Below are positions 25,546 through 33,766 of a stretch of DNA of 64,000 nt, in pieces. Location of the stretch: positions 1,711,001 to 1,775,000 of the forward strand of contig NZ_CP133267.1 in the NCBI RefSeq assembly GCF_030915465.1, written 5' to 3'. How positions within the stretch are numbered: position 1 is the stretch's first letter; every line of letters begins with the position of its first letter. The notes under the pieces are model-generated. The model was not told the DNA's origin. It saw only the letters and a list, made by a program, of their open reading frames with translations, and ran no database searches. The position numbers and the translations under genes were made by a program. The stretch comes from Neobacillus sp. PS3-34 (lineage in GTDB: Bacteria > Bacillota > Bacilli > Bacillales > Cytobacillaceae).

Positions 25546-26277
25546 ATGGGTATGCATGAAATGATTCAGTTTTTCAGGCAAATGTCCGGAAAGCTTGGCT
25601 CCAATATTTATGCGGGCATTCAGGGCCAAACTGATCCGCAGCACATCTCTTTCATGCGCCAGCTGCAAAAAGAAATGAAAGAAAAAAACAGTTTGGATAC
25701 CCCGTTCGAAATGCTCGAGGCTGTTGTATTCGACCTTGAAACAACCGGTTTCTATCCTGAAAAGGGAGATCAAATCATTTCTATCGGAGCGATTAAGATG
25801 ATTGGTGATAAGATTGCAGAGGAAAAAACTTTTTATTCACTTATTCATTCAGACATTCCTCTGCCTGAGCATATTACTGACCTGACAAAAGTGAAGGTTG
25901 AAGACCTCTTTGCCGCACCCCCTGCTGAAGAGGTTTTATTGAAATTTTATAAATTTATTAATAGCAATATCCTGGTTGCCCATCACGCAAAGCACGAGCA
26001 GGCGTTCATGCAGAAACTAACAAGAGATCGCCTCCGAACGGGATTTGAACATCGGATCATCGATACATCCTTTCTCATCCGCCTAACCGATCCTTCAATA
26101 AAAGCGATCCCATTGGAGGAGATTTGCCACTTATGCGGAGTAGAGGTAAAAAATCGGCACCACGCTCTCAGCGATGCGAAAATGGCTGCCGAGGTTTGGA
26201 GCTATTATATGAAGAAAGCACGTGAGATGGGCTTTAAAAATCTGCGGGAAGTATACGAGCATCTGGCCAGACTTTGA
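25546..26277 (+). CDS. DnaQ-like 3'-5' exonuclease (DEDDh)
   Basis: 243 residues. Residues about 1-60 are helical; the exonuclease domain spans about 62-240. Catalytic residues are seen in VVFDLETTGF (Asp and Glu), VAHHAKHEQAFM (third acidic site region) and NRHHALSDAKMAAEVW (His and Asp). This is the proofreading-exonuclease fold, without a polymerase partner nearby. One base separates it from the DUF294 gene, so the pair is translationally coupled. Similar DUF294-exonuclease pairs occur in proteobacteria next to acetate transporters. Their joint function is not established; the amt linkage here is therefore informative. Confidence 0.88.
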   Translation: MGMHEMIQFFRQMSGKLGSNIYAGIQGQTDPQHISFMRQLQKEMKEKNSLDTPFEMLEAVVFDLETTGFYPEKGDQIISIGAIKMIGDKIAEEKTFYSLIHSDIPLPEHITDLTKVKVEDLFAAPPAEEVLLKFYKFINSNILVAHHAKHEQAFMQKLTRDRLRTGFEHRIIDTSFLIRLTDPSIKAIPLEEICHLCGVEVKNRHHALSDAKMAAEVWSYYMKKAREMGFKNLREVYEHLARL

Positions 26278-26322
26278 GTCTTGGCTGTTTTTTAGGGGAA
26301 CGGCAATGGCAATAATTAAAGA

Positions 26323-26357
26323 AAAGAAAAAGGAACTCTTTTTTGAGTCCTTTTATA
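26323..26357. terminator. weak bidirectional terminator
   Basis: AAAAAGGAACTC-TTTTTT-GAGTCCTTTT hairpin between the exonuclease gene and the small membrane protein gene. Confidence 0.65.
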
Positions 26358-26375
26358 AATCTAAACATCATAAAA

Positions 26376-26579
26376 TTAGTTATTACCAGTTTCTTTACTC
26401 TCTTTGATGGCTTTTATCAAAGAATCAAGCTTCTCATTTCTTTGTTGATCTAATACAGTTTTTTCATTCATAAACCTAATCGTTCTAAAGATAAAATAAA
26501 TACTAAACCCGAGAATTAACAAATACAGTAACATGGGGATTATTGCAAACAAACCAAATACATTGCCCATATTCATCAT
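26376..26579 (-). CDS. small single-span membrane protein
   Basis: 67 residues starting with tandem ATG codons behind GGAGG. One strongly hydrophobic helix (FGLFAIIPMLLYLLILGFSIYFIF, shown in part as residues 9-32) is followed by an Arg-rich stop-transfer segment and a polar helical tail (LDSLIKAIKESKETGNN). The topology is probably N-out, C-in. There is no recognised family. It is a stand-alone gene between terminators. Confidence 0.7.
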   Translation of the reverse strand: MMNMGNVFGLFAIIPMLLYLLILGFSIYFIFRTIRFMNEKTVLDQQRNEKLDSLIKAIKESKETGNN

Positions 26580-26798
26580 TTTATTTCCTCCAAAAATTTA
26601 AATTTATACCATTATTATACACATATGTAAGACGGATGTATTTATTAAAATCAAATCCCCCCCTCATCCCTATGATCCGCTATATCGCTGACAAGCTTCC
26701 TCTCCTCCCTTTGTGCAGCATCTAATAAGATTACATCCCTCCAGACCGGGAATAATGATATAAATTAAAAAGGATTTTGCTTTTAAAAGTGAGGTGAA
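26580..26798. other. intergenic region, promoters only
   Basis: 219 bases between divergent genes. I see no gene, repeat or clear operator in it. Confidence 0.4.
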
Positions 26799-28478
26799 AT
26801 GATGCTCTATCTAGAAAAAAAACACGACCCGCGCAAAAATGAGAAATTAATAGCTGAAGTGACCAACCGCAGGCTTGATATGAAACAAGCGCTTTTAGAA
26901 ACAGACCGTCTATATGAGCATAATCGTTATGAACCTGCGACAGAAGCTACCATTCCACATGCATCCCAGTTTCCTTTTTTCCAAAAGTGGAAAGCTGCAT
27001 TTTGGCGATTTTTTTTAACCGTTAAATCTATTACTGCCGAAATTATGTTAAATACGTACGTAGATGACCTAGGAAAACCTTATCCAGAGTGGAAGCCTCT
27101 TCTTGATGAGGAATACAGCCACTTAATGAAGGTTGCAAGAAAAGTAAATGTGGAGGATTTTGGTGCTGTTGGTGATGGGATTACAGACTGTACCGAAGCC
27201 TTCGAAAAAGCAATTGGCAGCGGGCATGCCCTTGTCCAGGTTCCGGCAGGAATTTTTATCACGAAAGGCATTCGTTTACCTTCGTTTACATGTCTGATTG
27301 GGCAAGGTAAAAACAAAACGGTGATTAGGCTTCACGACAGTTCCCCAAAAGGAACAAGACTGATTTCAAATCGAAATCATTGGAGGGGCAACAGAAATAT
27401 ACTTGTTCAGGGCATGAGCCTTGATTGGAATGTGGAAAGGCTCGGAAATACAGAAAAGACGAGTACATGGGGCAACCATTCAAGCTGTCTGACCTATGCC
27501 AATGTGACATTCGGATGGGTACTTGATGTGGAAGGAATTAACCCCGGGCTGCATTGCTTTGATATCTCTTCGACGATATATAATTACTCGGGCGATGGTT
27601 ACCGGGCGCGCGGAGGAAGCCGATATATCTGGCTCGATCAGTTAAATGGCTATGGATTTGGTGATGATGGAATCACGACCCATCATAGCGACAATATTTT
27701 GATTACTAATAGCCATATGTGCGATCCGAGCGGTCGTGCTCATAAAAAAGGCTTTTCAAACTCCAACGGCATTGAAGTGGATGATGGGTCGAAAAACGTA
27801 TGGCTGATCAACAATTCGACTACCCGCTGTTTTGGAGGAGTGGAAATCAAAGCCCACGACAGTTCATCCGCGGCATGCAATGTCCAAATTATCGGGCACC
27901 TCTCTGTAAACGATAATCGTTCCTATAATTTCAGGCATATCGGCCATCATAAAGCTTCCGATCCTGAATCGAAAACGGCCTATAACATAAAGGCAACCAA
28001 CCTCGTCGCTCTGGCTCCAATCTACTCCGATTTATATAAAGATTCGACACCAAGATGCCTGGTCGTATCTGCTTATAAAAATGTTGCCATTAATTATTTT
28101 ACGTTGATTGGCGATCCCGAATATGATTACACGGGGAATCCTGTTGTCGCTATCCAGTATCGTTCCCGCAACGTCGCCCTAAATAACGTAACGGTCCGCC
28201 ATTTTAAAAAGGCTGGCATGGATATCAAGGTCTTTGGGGGAGACAATCGTTCCGATAACGTAGCAATAAGTAACGTCATGGTTGTTGATTCCGCCCCTCA
28301 GGCCATTCAAATTGGTTCCGATATTTTAAACGCTTCTATTGAAAATATACGGGCGAGCAGCAAAAATGGAAAGATAGGATTGAAAACCGAGCAGCCTGGA
28401 ATATTTGTTTCAAATTTTCAGGCTGATGGATATAGGGTGCCTCTATCCATTGCGGGGGAAGAAATGAGGACAATTTGA
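26799..28478 (+). CDS. right-handed beta-helix protein (pectate-lyase-3 / GH28-like)
   Basis: 559 residues, start behind GAGGTG. Residues about 1-120 are helical and carry no signal peptide. At about residue 123 the pectate-lyase-superfamily opening VNVEDFGAVGDGITDCTEAF appears, followed by VPAGIFITKGIRLPS. Many short beta-strand coils then follow, with NNSTTRCFGGVEIKAHDSS and DNILITNSHM turns. Such folds act as polysaccharide lyases or hydrolases, or as phage tail spikes. The missing signal peptide makes a classic secreted pectinase doubtful. No phage genes surround it, so a cell-surface polysaccharide role by another export route, or a cytoplasmic role, stays open. Confidence 0.75.
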   Translation: MMLYLEKKHDPRKNEKLIAEVTNRRLDMKQALLETDRLYEHNRYEPATEATIPHASQFPFFQKWKAAFWRFFLTVKSITAEIMLNTYVDDLGKPYPEWKPLLDEEYSHLMKVARKVNVEDFGAVGDGITDCTEAFEKAIGSGHALVQVPAGIFITKGIRLPSFTCLIGQGKNKTVIRLHDSSPKGTRLISNRNHWRGNRNILVQGMSLDWNVERLGNTEKTSTWGNHSSCLTYANVTFGWVLDVEGINPGLHCFDISSTIYNYSGDGYRARGGSRYIWLDQLNGYGFGDDGITTHHSDNILITNSHMCDPSGRAHKKGFSNSNGIEVDDGSKNVWLINNSTTRCFGGVEIKAHDSSSAACNVQIIGHLSVNDNRSYNFRHIGHHKASDPESKTAYNIKATNLVALAPIYSDLYKDSTPRCLVVSAYKNVAINYFTLIGDPEYDYTGNPVVAIQYRSRNVALNNVTVRHFKKAGMDIKVFGGDNRSDNVAISNVMVVDSAPQAIQIGSDILNASIENIRASSKNGKIGLKTEQPGIFVSNFQADGYRVPLSIAGEEMRTI

Positions 28479-28522
28479 TAAAAAAATCCTTTAAATCAAC
28501 AGAAAGCGCGCTTGTAATAAGA

Positions 28523-28547
28523 AAAAAGAGCCACTACGGCTCTTTTC
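28523..28547. terminator. bidirectional terminator
   Basis: AAAAGAGCC-actac-GGCTCTTTT between the convergent beta-helix and flavin oxidoreductase genes. Confidence 0.9.
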
Positions 28548-28556
28548 TGCTTCTAT

Positions 28557-29678
28557 CTATACTCCAGGAAACCAGCCTGGTGAATTCACGATGGCCTGCC
28601 ATAAAGGATCAGGGACATCATGCTGATTCGGGTCATTTTTATCAATCTCTGTTACGATGTCATTTTCTTTTCCGCTTTCAATTTTTTGAACCCAATCTGG
28701 ATCAATAATCAACTCGCGGGCTAGAGCGATGAGCGGAACTCCAGTTTCGATGGCTTTTAGGGCATCATCTGCAGTGTAAATGGAGCCAACACCGATAATT
28801 GGAACCCTTGGTCCTGCCTTTTCCATAATAAGTTCCATTCTTGGTCTTGTATCTTCTACACCTCTTCTTGGTGTTGACCAGAAATCCATTAAGGAAACAT
28901 GCAGATAATCCAAATTCTTATTGGCTAATGCATCGACTAATGCTAACGTATCAGCCATGTTAATTCCTGGTGTTTCTGGCTCTTCAGGTGAGAAGCGATA
29001 ACCTACAATGAATGGCTCCTTCGCATGTTCTGCCGCAACCTTTTTTACTTCATCGACAACCGCTAGCGGGAAAGCCATTCGTTTTTCAAGGCTTCCTCCC
29101 CAGCGGTCCTCACGCCGGTTAGAATGAGGGGAAAAGAACTGTTGAATCAAGTAGCCATTTGCGCCATGGATTTCTACTCCATCGTAGCCGGCTTCAATTG
29201 CGCGCCGTGTTGTTTCTCCAAAATCACGAATAATTGACTCGACCTCAGAATCTGATAATTCCCTAGGAACAGGTGCTGATTCACGGTTGGGTGATGGTAC
29301 TGCGCTTGCACTGACCACATCACTATTTACCAGATCCGGTGGACATTCACGCCCCCCGTGGAAAATTTGCAGCACTGCTTTTGCACCTTGCTCTTTAATT
29401 GCGGATGCCAATTGCTTTAAGCTCGGAATCATATCATCCGTGTTGCCGCCAAACTCACCTTTGAATCCCTTTCCGTTTGCAGTGACATATGTGCAAGCAG
29501 TGATGACCATACTGACACCACTTGAACGCCGAGCATAATACTTCACCTCAGCATCCGTAACCGTTCCATCCGGATTGGATGAGAAATTTGTCATCGGTGC
29601 CATTACTACTCTATTTTTCAAGCTCAATCCATTTGAAAAAGTAAAATCTTTAAATAAAGGGCTATATTTTTGATTCAT
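28557..29678 (-). CDS. old yellow enzyme-family NADH:flavin oxidoreductase (YqiG-like)
   Basis: 373-residue FMN TIM-barrel. VVMAPMTN near the N-terminus and QIFHGGRECPPDLV match the B. subtilis YqiG group from memory. The family motif EIHGANGYLIQQFFSPHSNRR (part shown) and VPIIGVGSIYT, for FMN phosphate binding, are intact. Such enzymes reduce activated C=C bonds of enones and quinones. It is the last of three genes (monooxygenase-like, nitroreductase, OYE), an arrangement typical of electrophile and quinone detoxification in bacilli. Confidence 0.9.
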   Translation of the reverse strand: MNQKYSPLFKDFTFSNGLSLKNRVVMAPMTNFSSNPDGTVTDAEVKYYARRSSGVSMVITACTYVTANGKGFKGEFGGNTDDMIPSLKQLASAIKEQGAKAVLQIFHGGRECPPDLVNSDVVSASAVPSPNRESAPVPRELSDSEVESIIRDFGETTRRAIEAGYDGVEIHGANGYLIQQFFSPHSNRREDRWGGSLEKRMAFPLAVVDEVKKVAAEHAKEPFIVGYRFSPEEPETPGINMADTLALVDALANKNLDYLHVSLMDFWSTPRRGVEDTRPRMELIMEKAGPRVPIIGVGSIYTADDALKAIETGVPLIALARELIIDPDWVQKIESGKENDIVTEIDKNDPNQHDVPDPLWQAIVNSPGWFPGV

Positions 29679-29736
29679 CTATTGAGTTCACTCCTTGGTG
29701 TTTTTTATGGATAATTCAGTTTTTAAAAAAATCCTC

Positions 29737-30423
29737 TTACTCTACCCATTGAACAATCTGGTCAAGTTCTTTCCTTACTTTTGGACGTGGCTCCCTTGCA
29801 CGATAGCCAAAAGCAGCCATTACTGAAATTCCAAGGCTGCCGTCTTCGAGAAGCCCTTCCTCTTTAAGGATTTCATTTACCTTGTCCATATTAAAGCCTT
29901 CAATTGGACATGAATCGATGCCAATCAGTGCCGCAGCCGTCATCATATTCCCGAGTGCTATATACGTTTGCTTGCCGGACCAATCAAATATTGCACGTTC
30001 ATTGTCCAGCAAATGGAAGTCCGATTCCTGAAAAGACTTGTACCTGACAAGCATGTTTTGGAAAACATCATCGGGCACATTTCTGACTTCCTTCATTTGT
30101 TGTGCAATATAATCAGAATCGTACTTTGTATCCTTCATTGTTCTGGCGAGAATGAGGACAAAATGGCTTGCTGTCGGCAGCTGGCCTTGGGCACCCCAGG
30201 AAACAGTTCGCAATTTTTCCTTAAGTTGCGCATTCTGTATGATAATAAATTTCCACGGTTCAATCCCAAGAGAACTTGGAGATAATCTTGCTGTTTCTAA
30301 AATAAAACGAAAATCCTCTTCAGAGATTTTCTTTTCAGGATTGAATTCCTTTGTCGCATGCCTGAATTTAAAAGCATCCAGTATCTCCTTTTTTCTTGAT
30401 GTAAAATCCGGCAAGACGAACAT
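29737..30423 (-). CDS. NAD(P)H-dependent nitroreductase
   Basis: 228 residues of the nitroreductase fold, an FMN homodimer. FKFRHATKEFNPEKKIS at residues 17-33 gives the FMN-phosphate Arg (R..T..F). LSPSSLGIEPWKFIII is the second flavin segment. The C-terminal GYRAREPRPKVRKELDQIVQWVE is typical of NfsB/YdgI/MhqN-like enzymes that reduce quinones and nitro-compounds by two electrons. It follows the small monooxygenase-like gene by 26 bases and is probably in one operon with the flavin oxidoreductase. Confidence 0.9.
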   Translation of the reverse strand: MFVLPDFTSRKKEILDAFKFRHATKEFNPEKKISEEDFRFILETARLSPSSLGIEPWKFIIIQNAQLKEKLRTVSWGAQGQLPTASHFVLILARTMKDTKYDSDYIAQQMKEVRNVPDDVFQNMLVRYKSFQESDFHLLDNERAIFDWSGKQTYIALGNMMTAAALIGIDSCPIEGFNMDKVNEILKEEGLLEDGSLGISVMAAFGYRAREPRPKVRKELDQIVQWVE

Positions 30424-30449
30424 CTCCTTTTATATAGTCCTTTATGGAA

Positions 30450-30743
30450 TTATTGAAGCTTTTCCGCCTCAAACACCTTTACTTGAGGAGCTCCAAGAAG
30501 CAGGCTTTTCGACTCCGCACCAAAAGCAATATAATGAGGTGCTCCTCTATGGAATTTCACAGCTTCTTGATCCTTCCATTCCTCGACCATCACAAAGCTA
30601 TTTTGCTCTTTTGTATCTTCATACAGATGGTAGCTGATATTCCCCTCTTCTGCTTTGGACCCCGCCATCACCTTATCAGCTGCTGCAAGGAACTCATCCC
30701 TTTTCTCTGGATTAACTTTAATAAATGCATGAATAATGATCAT
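30450..30743 (-). CDS. putative quinol monooxygenase (ABM domain, YgiN-like)
   Basis: 97 residues forming one antibiotic-biosynthesis-monooxygenase (ABM) ferredoxin-like domain: IIIHAFIKVNPEKRDEFLAA, then SYHLYEDTKEQNSFVMVEEWKDQEAV with the conserved Glu-Trp pair. YgiN-type proteins oxidise quinols or dispose of small aromatic compounds. It is the first gene of the detoxification operon, with an AGGAGG ribosome site and an operator-like palindrome inside its promoter. Confidence 0.85.
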   Translation of the reverse strand: MIIIHAFIKVNPEKRDEFLAAADKVMAGSKAEEGNISYHLYEDTKEQNSFVMVEEWKDQEAVKFHRGAPHYIAFGAESKSLLLGAPQVKVFEAEKLQ

Positions 30744-30795
30744 ATCTATCCCTCCTGTATTTAATGGCCCGTGTTATTATCTGCCAACAGCCGCC

Positions 30796-30823
30796 ATTTT
30801 ATATGTAATTCAAGATAATTCAA
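30796..30823 (-). promoter_or_regulatory. promoter with MhqR-like operator for the detoxification operon
   Basis: On the minus strand TTGAAT (30818-30823), a 16-base spacer and TAAAAT (30796-30801). The spacer holds TATCTTGAATTACATATA (30800-30817), an imperfect inverted repeat agreeing at 14 of 18 positions with the MhqR operator as I recall it (TATCTCGAATTCGAGATA). MhqR represses nitroreductase and dioxygenase genes until quinones are present. Confidence 0.5.
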
Positions 30824-30949
30824 TTTCTGTCCCATTACAATTTATTTGCTCGGAGGAGACCTTTTTGCTGGCTTTCAGCTTTTATCTTCTATTTATTCAA
30901 AAACTTTAGATGTCATTCACATTAACAAGTCATTTCTAAAGTACTGAAT

Positions 30950-31140
30950 TTTATTTCTACAATAATTTAAAGGATTTCTATGCTTAAATTTCAGCAGAGA
31001 TTCCCCTTTAGAATGCTTATCTACACAAAAACCTAATTTATCTACACTTCAATAAGAACTTTCAACATTAATTGATCATTTTTCTACAGTAATTCCAAAG
31101 GTTTCTACACTTACAATTTCACTTTCTACATTATCCTTTC
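30950..31140. repeat. degenerate TTTCTACA repeats
   Basis: Six or so copies of (T)TTCTACA or TATCTACA at irregular 20-40 base intervals in a gene-free, AT-rich 440-base gap. It looks like a decayed minisatellite. No open frame is supported. Confidence 0.45.
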
Positions 31141-31151
31141 CAGACCTTCAA

Positions 31152-31175
31152 AAAAAATAAGCTGCCTAAGCAGCC
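31152..31175 (-). terminator. terminator of the GNAT gene
   Basis: On the minus strand GCTGCTTAGGCAGC is followed by TTATTTTTTTT, 13 bases after the stop codon at 31188. Confidence 0.8.
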
Positions 31176-31187
31176 CATCACACGTCA

Positions 31188-31685
31188 TTAAAGAAACAGC
31201 ACCATATGTTCTTCATCAAAGTACAGATTATCAATTTTCAATGCTCTTTTATCAATCCCGAAAGCCTGAAACCCAAGGGAAGAATAGAGGTTTTTTGCAG
31301 ACTCATTGCTTGTCACAACTCCCAAATAAAGTTGTTCAGTACCTTCCAATTCTCTTGCCTTTTTAATCGCTTCTTCCATTAATCTTTTCCCGATGCCCCT
31401 GCCGCGTTTTTCAGGGCTTACATACATCGCAAAGATTCCTGCTTTATGCTTCATTTTTAGCTTTTGTTCCTTTAATAATGTCACGACTCCAATTAATTGA
31501 TCCCCTTCGAAGGCTCCAAAAATAAACGTCGAATCAGATTCAAGTCTGGACCTATACAAATCTGCTGAATAATGTTTTTCCTCTTCATAGCTCGAACCAA
31601 AAGCTTCCGGATTATTCTTTAATCCCTCTAACCTCAGTTCCAGATACGCCTCTGCATGGCCGGGATCCAACGTGATAATTTTCAT
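31188..31685 (-). CDS. GNAT N-acetyltransferase
   Basis: 165-residue acetyl-CoA-dependent acetyltransferase. The CoA-binding motif is FAMYVSPEKRGRGIGKRLMEEAI (V-x-P-x-x-R-G-x-G-I-G). ESAKNLYSSLGFQAFGI is the usual C-terminal motif B. The opening resembles YjcK/RimI-like ribosomal or small-molecule acetyltransferases, but the substrate cannot be read. It lies downstream of the TetR operon with a 69-base gap and may be separate. Confidence 0.87.
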   Translation of the reverse strand: MKIITLDPGHAEAYLELRLEGLKNNPEAFGSSYEEEKHYSADLYRSRLESDSTFIFGAFEGDQLIGVVTLLKEQKLKMKHKAGIFAMYVSPEKRGRGIGKRLMEEAIKKARELEGTEQLYLGVVTSNESAKNLYSSLGFQAFGIDKRALKIDNLYFDEEHMVLFL

Positions 31686-31753
31686 ATACTACACTCCGTT
31701 CTTTTTATTGTTGGCTGTTTTCGTATATTGATCAGTTTTTTATAAAAGCAGCC

Positions 31754-32092
31754 TTATTGTTTCCAAACATGCAATAACACCAGATTTGCCAATGCAACTG
31801 AAGTATATATTCCAGCAAGCCCATAGTGTTTTGTGAAAAATATTGCACTCGCAGCTGTTGCGATAATAAAAAGCTCTAACAGTGTGCGGTAAAATCCTTG
31901 AACAGGATATGGGGCGCCTGGGGACCCAAATACTCCCCAAATAACAGCCGCTGCCAGTGGAGTACCAATGGCCAGCAGCCATTTTAAGCTTAAATCATTT
32001 CCTGTTTGAAATCCCCAAAACCCTAAGGCAGTTAATGCTGCCAATTCCAATAAAAATCGAAGACCAATATTTACTGATTGTACGAATGCCAC
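31754..32092 (-). CDS. YrdB-like DUF2568 membrane protein
   Basis: 112 residues with four predicted membrane helices and the signature LRFLLELAALTALGFWGFQTG at the N-terminus and WGVFGSPGAPYPV between helices 2 and 3, which define the DUF2568/YrdB family. Function unknown. It starts 4 bases after the stop of the TetR regulator gene and so belongs to the same TetR-controlled operon. Confidence 0.85.
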   Translation of the reverse strand: MAFVQSVNIGLRFLLELAALTALGFWGFQTGNDLSLKWLLAIGTPLAAAVIWGVFGSPGAPYPVQGFYRTLLELFIIATAASAIFFTKHYGLAGIYTSVALANLVLLHVWKQ

Positions 32093-32096
32093 TGAC

Positions 32097-32675
32097 TTAC
32101 CTCCCGTTCATTTTATCAATTCCTGCGAGAAATGATTTAATTAAAAGGTTCAAGCTCAGGTCTGTATCGAGTGCAAGGCCGAAACCGCCTTTTTGCTCAA
32201 GCGATGCAAAGCCGTGCAAGATACTTCGGAGACCTCTGACGGCATGCAAGGCAGCTTCCTCTTCAAGGGAATATGCCTGTAAAACACGGAGAGCTAGATC
32301 CACAATTTTATTTCCGGCTAATTGCACCTCCTTATTCCTAGGGTTTGGTGCAGAAAGCGTAGCTTCATAGATACCTGGATGATTTCGGGCAAAATCAACA
32401 TATGCTCTCCCCACTCTCATGACGGCTTCTTCTTTTGAAACACCGATAGCTTCGGCAGCAAGAGCAGTATACAGCTGATTTATACCATAGATGGCCAATT
32501 TTTCACGCAGCCCTGGAAGCCCTTCAAAGTGGTTATATAAAGAAGGCGGGCGTATATTAAGCTTTTTAGCAAGGTTTGTAAGGGTCACCTCAGATAATCC
32601 GAATCCATCGGCAATATCTGCGGCAGCTTTTAATATAGTATTCAGATCGAGTGCTGTTTTAGGTCTGGGTGACAT
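32097..32675 (-). CDS. TetR-family transcriptional regulator
   Basis: 192 residues. The helix-turn-helix is at residues about 12-56 (ILKAAADIADGFGLSEVTLTNLAKKLNIRPPSLYNHF, seen in part), with the unusual but known RPPSLYNHFEG recognition helix. The C-terminal part matches the TetR_C_33/WHG ligand domain (AYVDFARNHPGIYEATL). It is cotranscribed with the upstream MBL hydrolase gene and presumably represses the operon through the two palindromes at 33407-33453. Confidence 0.88.
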   Translation of the reverse strand: MSPRPKTALDLNTILKAAADIADGFGLSEVTLTNLAKKLNIRPPSLYNHFEGLPGLREKLAIYGINQLYTALAAEAIGVSKEEAVMRVGRAYVDFARNHPGIYEATLSAPNPRNKEVQLAGNKIVDLALRVLQAYSLEEEAALHAVRGLRSILHGFASLEQKGGFGLALDTDLSLNLLIKSFLAGIDKMNGR

Positions 32676-32687
32676 GATTAAATCTCC

Positions 32688-33392
32688 TTAAAATGTACTT
32701 TCAAATCTTTTTATTACCTTTTCCATATCCTGCACCGGATTTTTCACCATTTCGCCATGCCCCACCGCTAAAAGTGAAGGATTAAACCCGAGTAGCTTCC
32801 GAGCACTTTTTAAAGCAGTCTCCTTACTCCATGTACCAAATGCCGGGAATGGGAACAATAACCTTTTGTCACCTGCCACCGCCATGCCAGCCCTTGTCTG
32901 CAAAGCATCACCGGCAATAAGAGAGTTACTGCGGGTATCCAAGAAAGACATCGATCCAGGAGTATGTCCAGGTGATTCAATTGCCAGCAGTGAACCGACC
33001 CGATCTCCTTCTTTCAAATGAACATCTGCCCTTGTTTTTAATGTCTTTGGAACACCGCCTTTAATCGGTGTTTGCGCCTCGTGCAGTTGAAGTGAACGGT
33101 CACCGTCCATTAATCGCGAATCCCTCTCGGATATATAAACGGTCGCATTTGTAAATGCCTCTTTAATTTTATCTAATGCTCCAACATGATCTTCGTGGGC
33201 ATGCGTAAGAACAATATTGATAATCGGCTTGCCAATCGTTTTTGCGGCTTCTAAAATTCCTTTGGCACTAAACACCATGGCTGCGTCAATCAGCGTCAGC
33301 CCGTTCTCTTCTTCAACCAAATAGCAATTGACCGGAAACAAACGAGGCATAGAGGTTAATTGATACAAATCCCCTTCACGAACCATTCTCAT
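32688..33392 (-). CDS. MBL-fold metallohydrolase
   Basis: 234 residues. The two-metal motif is THAHEDHVGAL (HxHxDH), the next His is in SPGHTPGSMSF, the bridging Asp in LIAGDALQ and the last His in AVGHGEM. The set matches glyoxalase II/lactonase-like beta-lactamase-fold enzymes. The substrate is unknown. It is the first gene of an operon with a TetR regulator and a DUF2568 membrane protein, so it may act on the compound sensed by that regulator. Confidence 0.9.
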   Translation of the reverse strand: MRMVREGDLYQLTSMPRLFPVNCYLVEEENGLTLIDAAMVFSAKGILEAAKTIGKPIINIVLTHAHEDHVGALDKIKEAFTNATVYISERDSRLMDGDRSLQLHEAQTPIKGGVPKTLKTRADVHLKEGDRVGSLLAIESPGHTPGSMSFLDTRSNSLIAGDALQTRAGMAVAGDKRLLFPFPAFGTWSKETALKSARKLLGFNPSLLAVGHGEMVKNPVQDMEKVIKRFESTF

Positions 33393-33406
33393 TTTTACCT
33401 ATCCCC

Positions 33407-33457
33407 TTTAACTAATGTCGTTAGTTTTATTTTAACTAATACCTTTAGTTAAATCAA
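33407..33457 (-). promoter_or_regulatory. promoter with two TetR-type operators
   Basis: On the minus strand TTGATT (33452-33457), 17 bases, TAAAAT (33429-33434). Operator 2 (TTTAACTAA-TACCT-TTAGTTAAA, 33431-33453) is a perfect 9-bp inverted repeat occupying the spacer. Operator 1 (33407-33429) has the same half-sites with two mismatches and covers the start of transcription. Their centres are 24 bp apart. Confidence 0.75.
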
Positions 33458-33766
33458 GAAATTTTTTCCTTTTATTTTAAAAAATGTTTATACTAAAATT
33501 AGCAAAAAACGACAACTCTTTACCTCTTTATCCTAATTTCCTATTTGTTGCGTGTTCATGTTTTCAAATTCCCTTTAATCAATTTTTCAACATGCCTTTT
33601 TCCGAATTACTGACAATTTAGCCAGCAGGTTTTAAGGTTTAAAACGTTACTAATCCCCATCTAGTTTCCAATTAATTATGTAACTCTTCATCTTCATTTT
33701 ATGTTACGATGAAATGAAAACTTTTTAACATAAAACACTTTCCTTCACAGGAGGAGTCTCTCATAT
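33458..33766. other. AT-rich gap between divergent genes
   Basis: 309 bases with no supported gene. It must hold the histidine kinase promoter, but I find no convincing -35/-10 pair and no perfect 0A box. Confidence 0.4.

Noticed and set aside
26799..28478. Prophage tail-spike gene
   Set aside because: No phage structural, lysis or integrase genes lie within 20 kb on either side.
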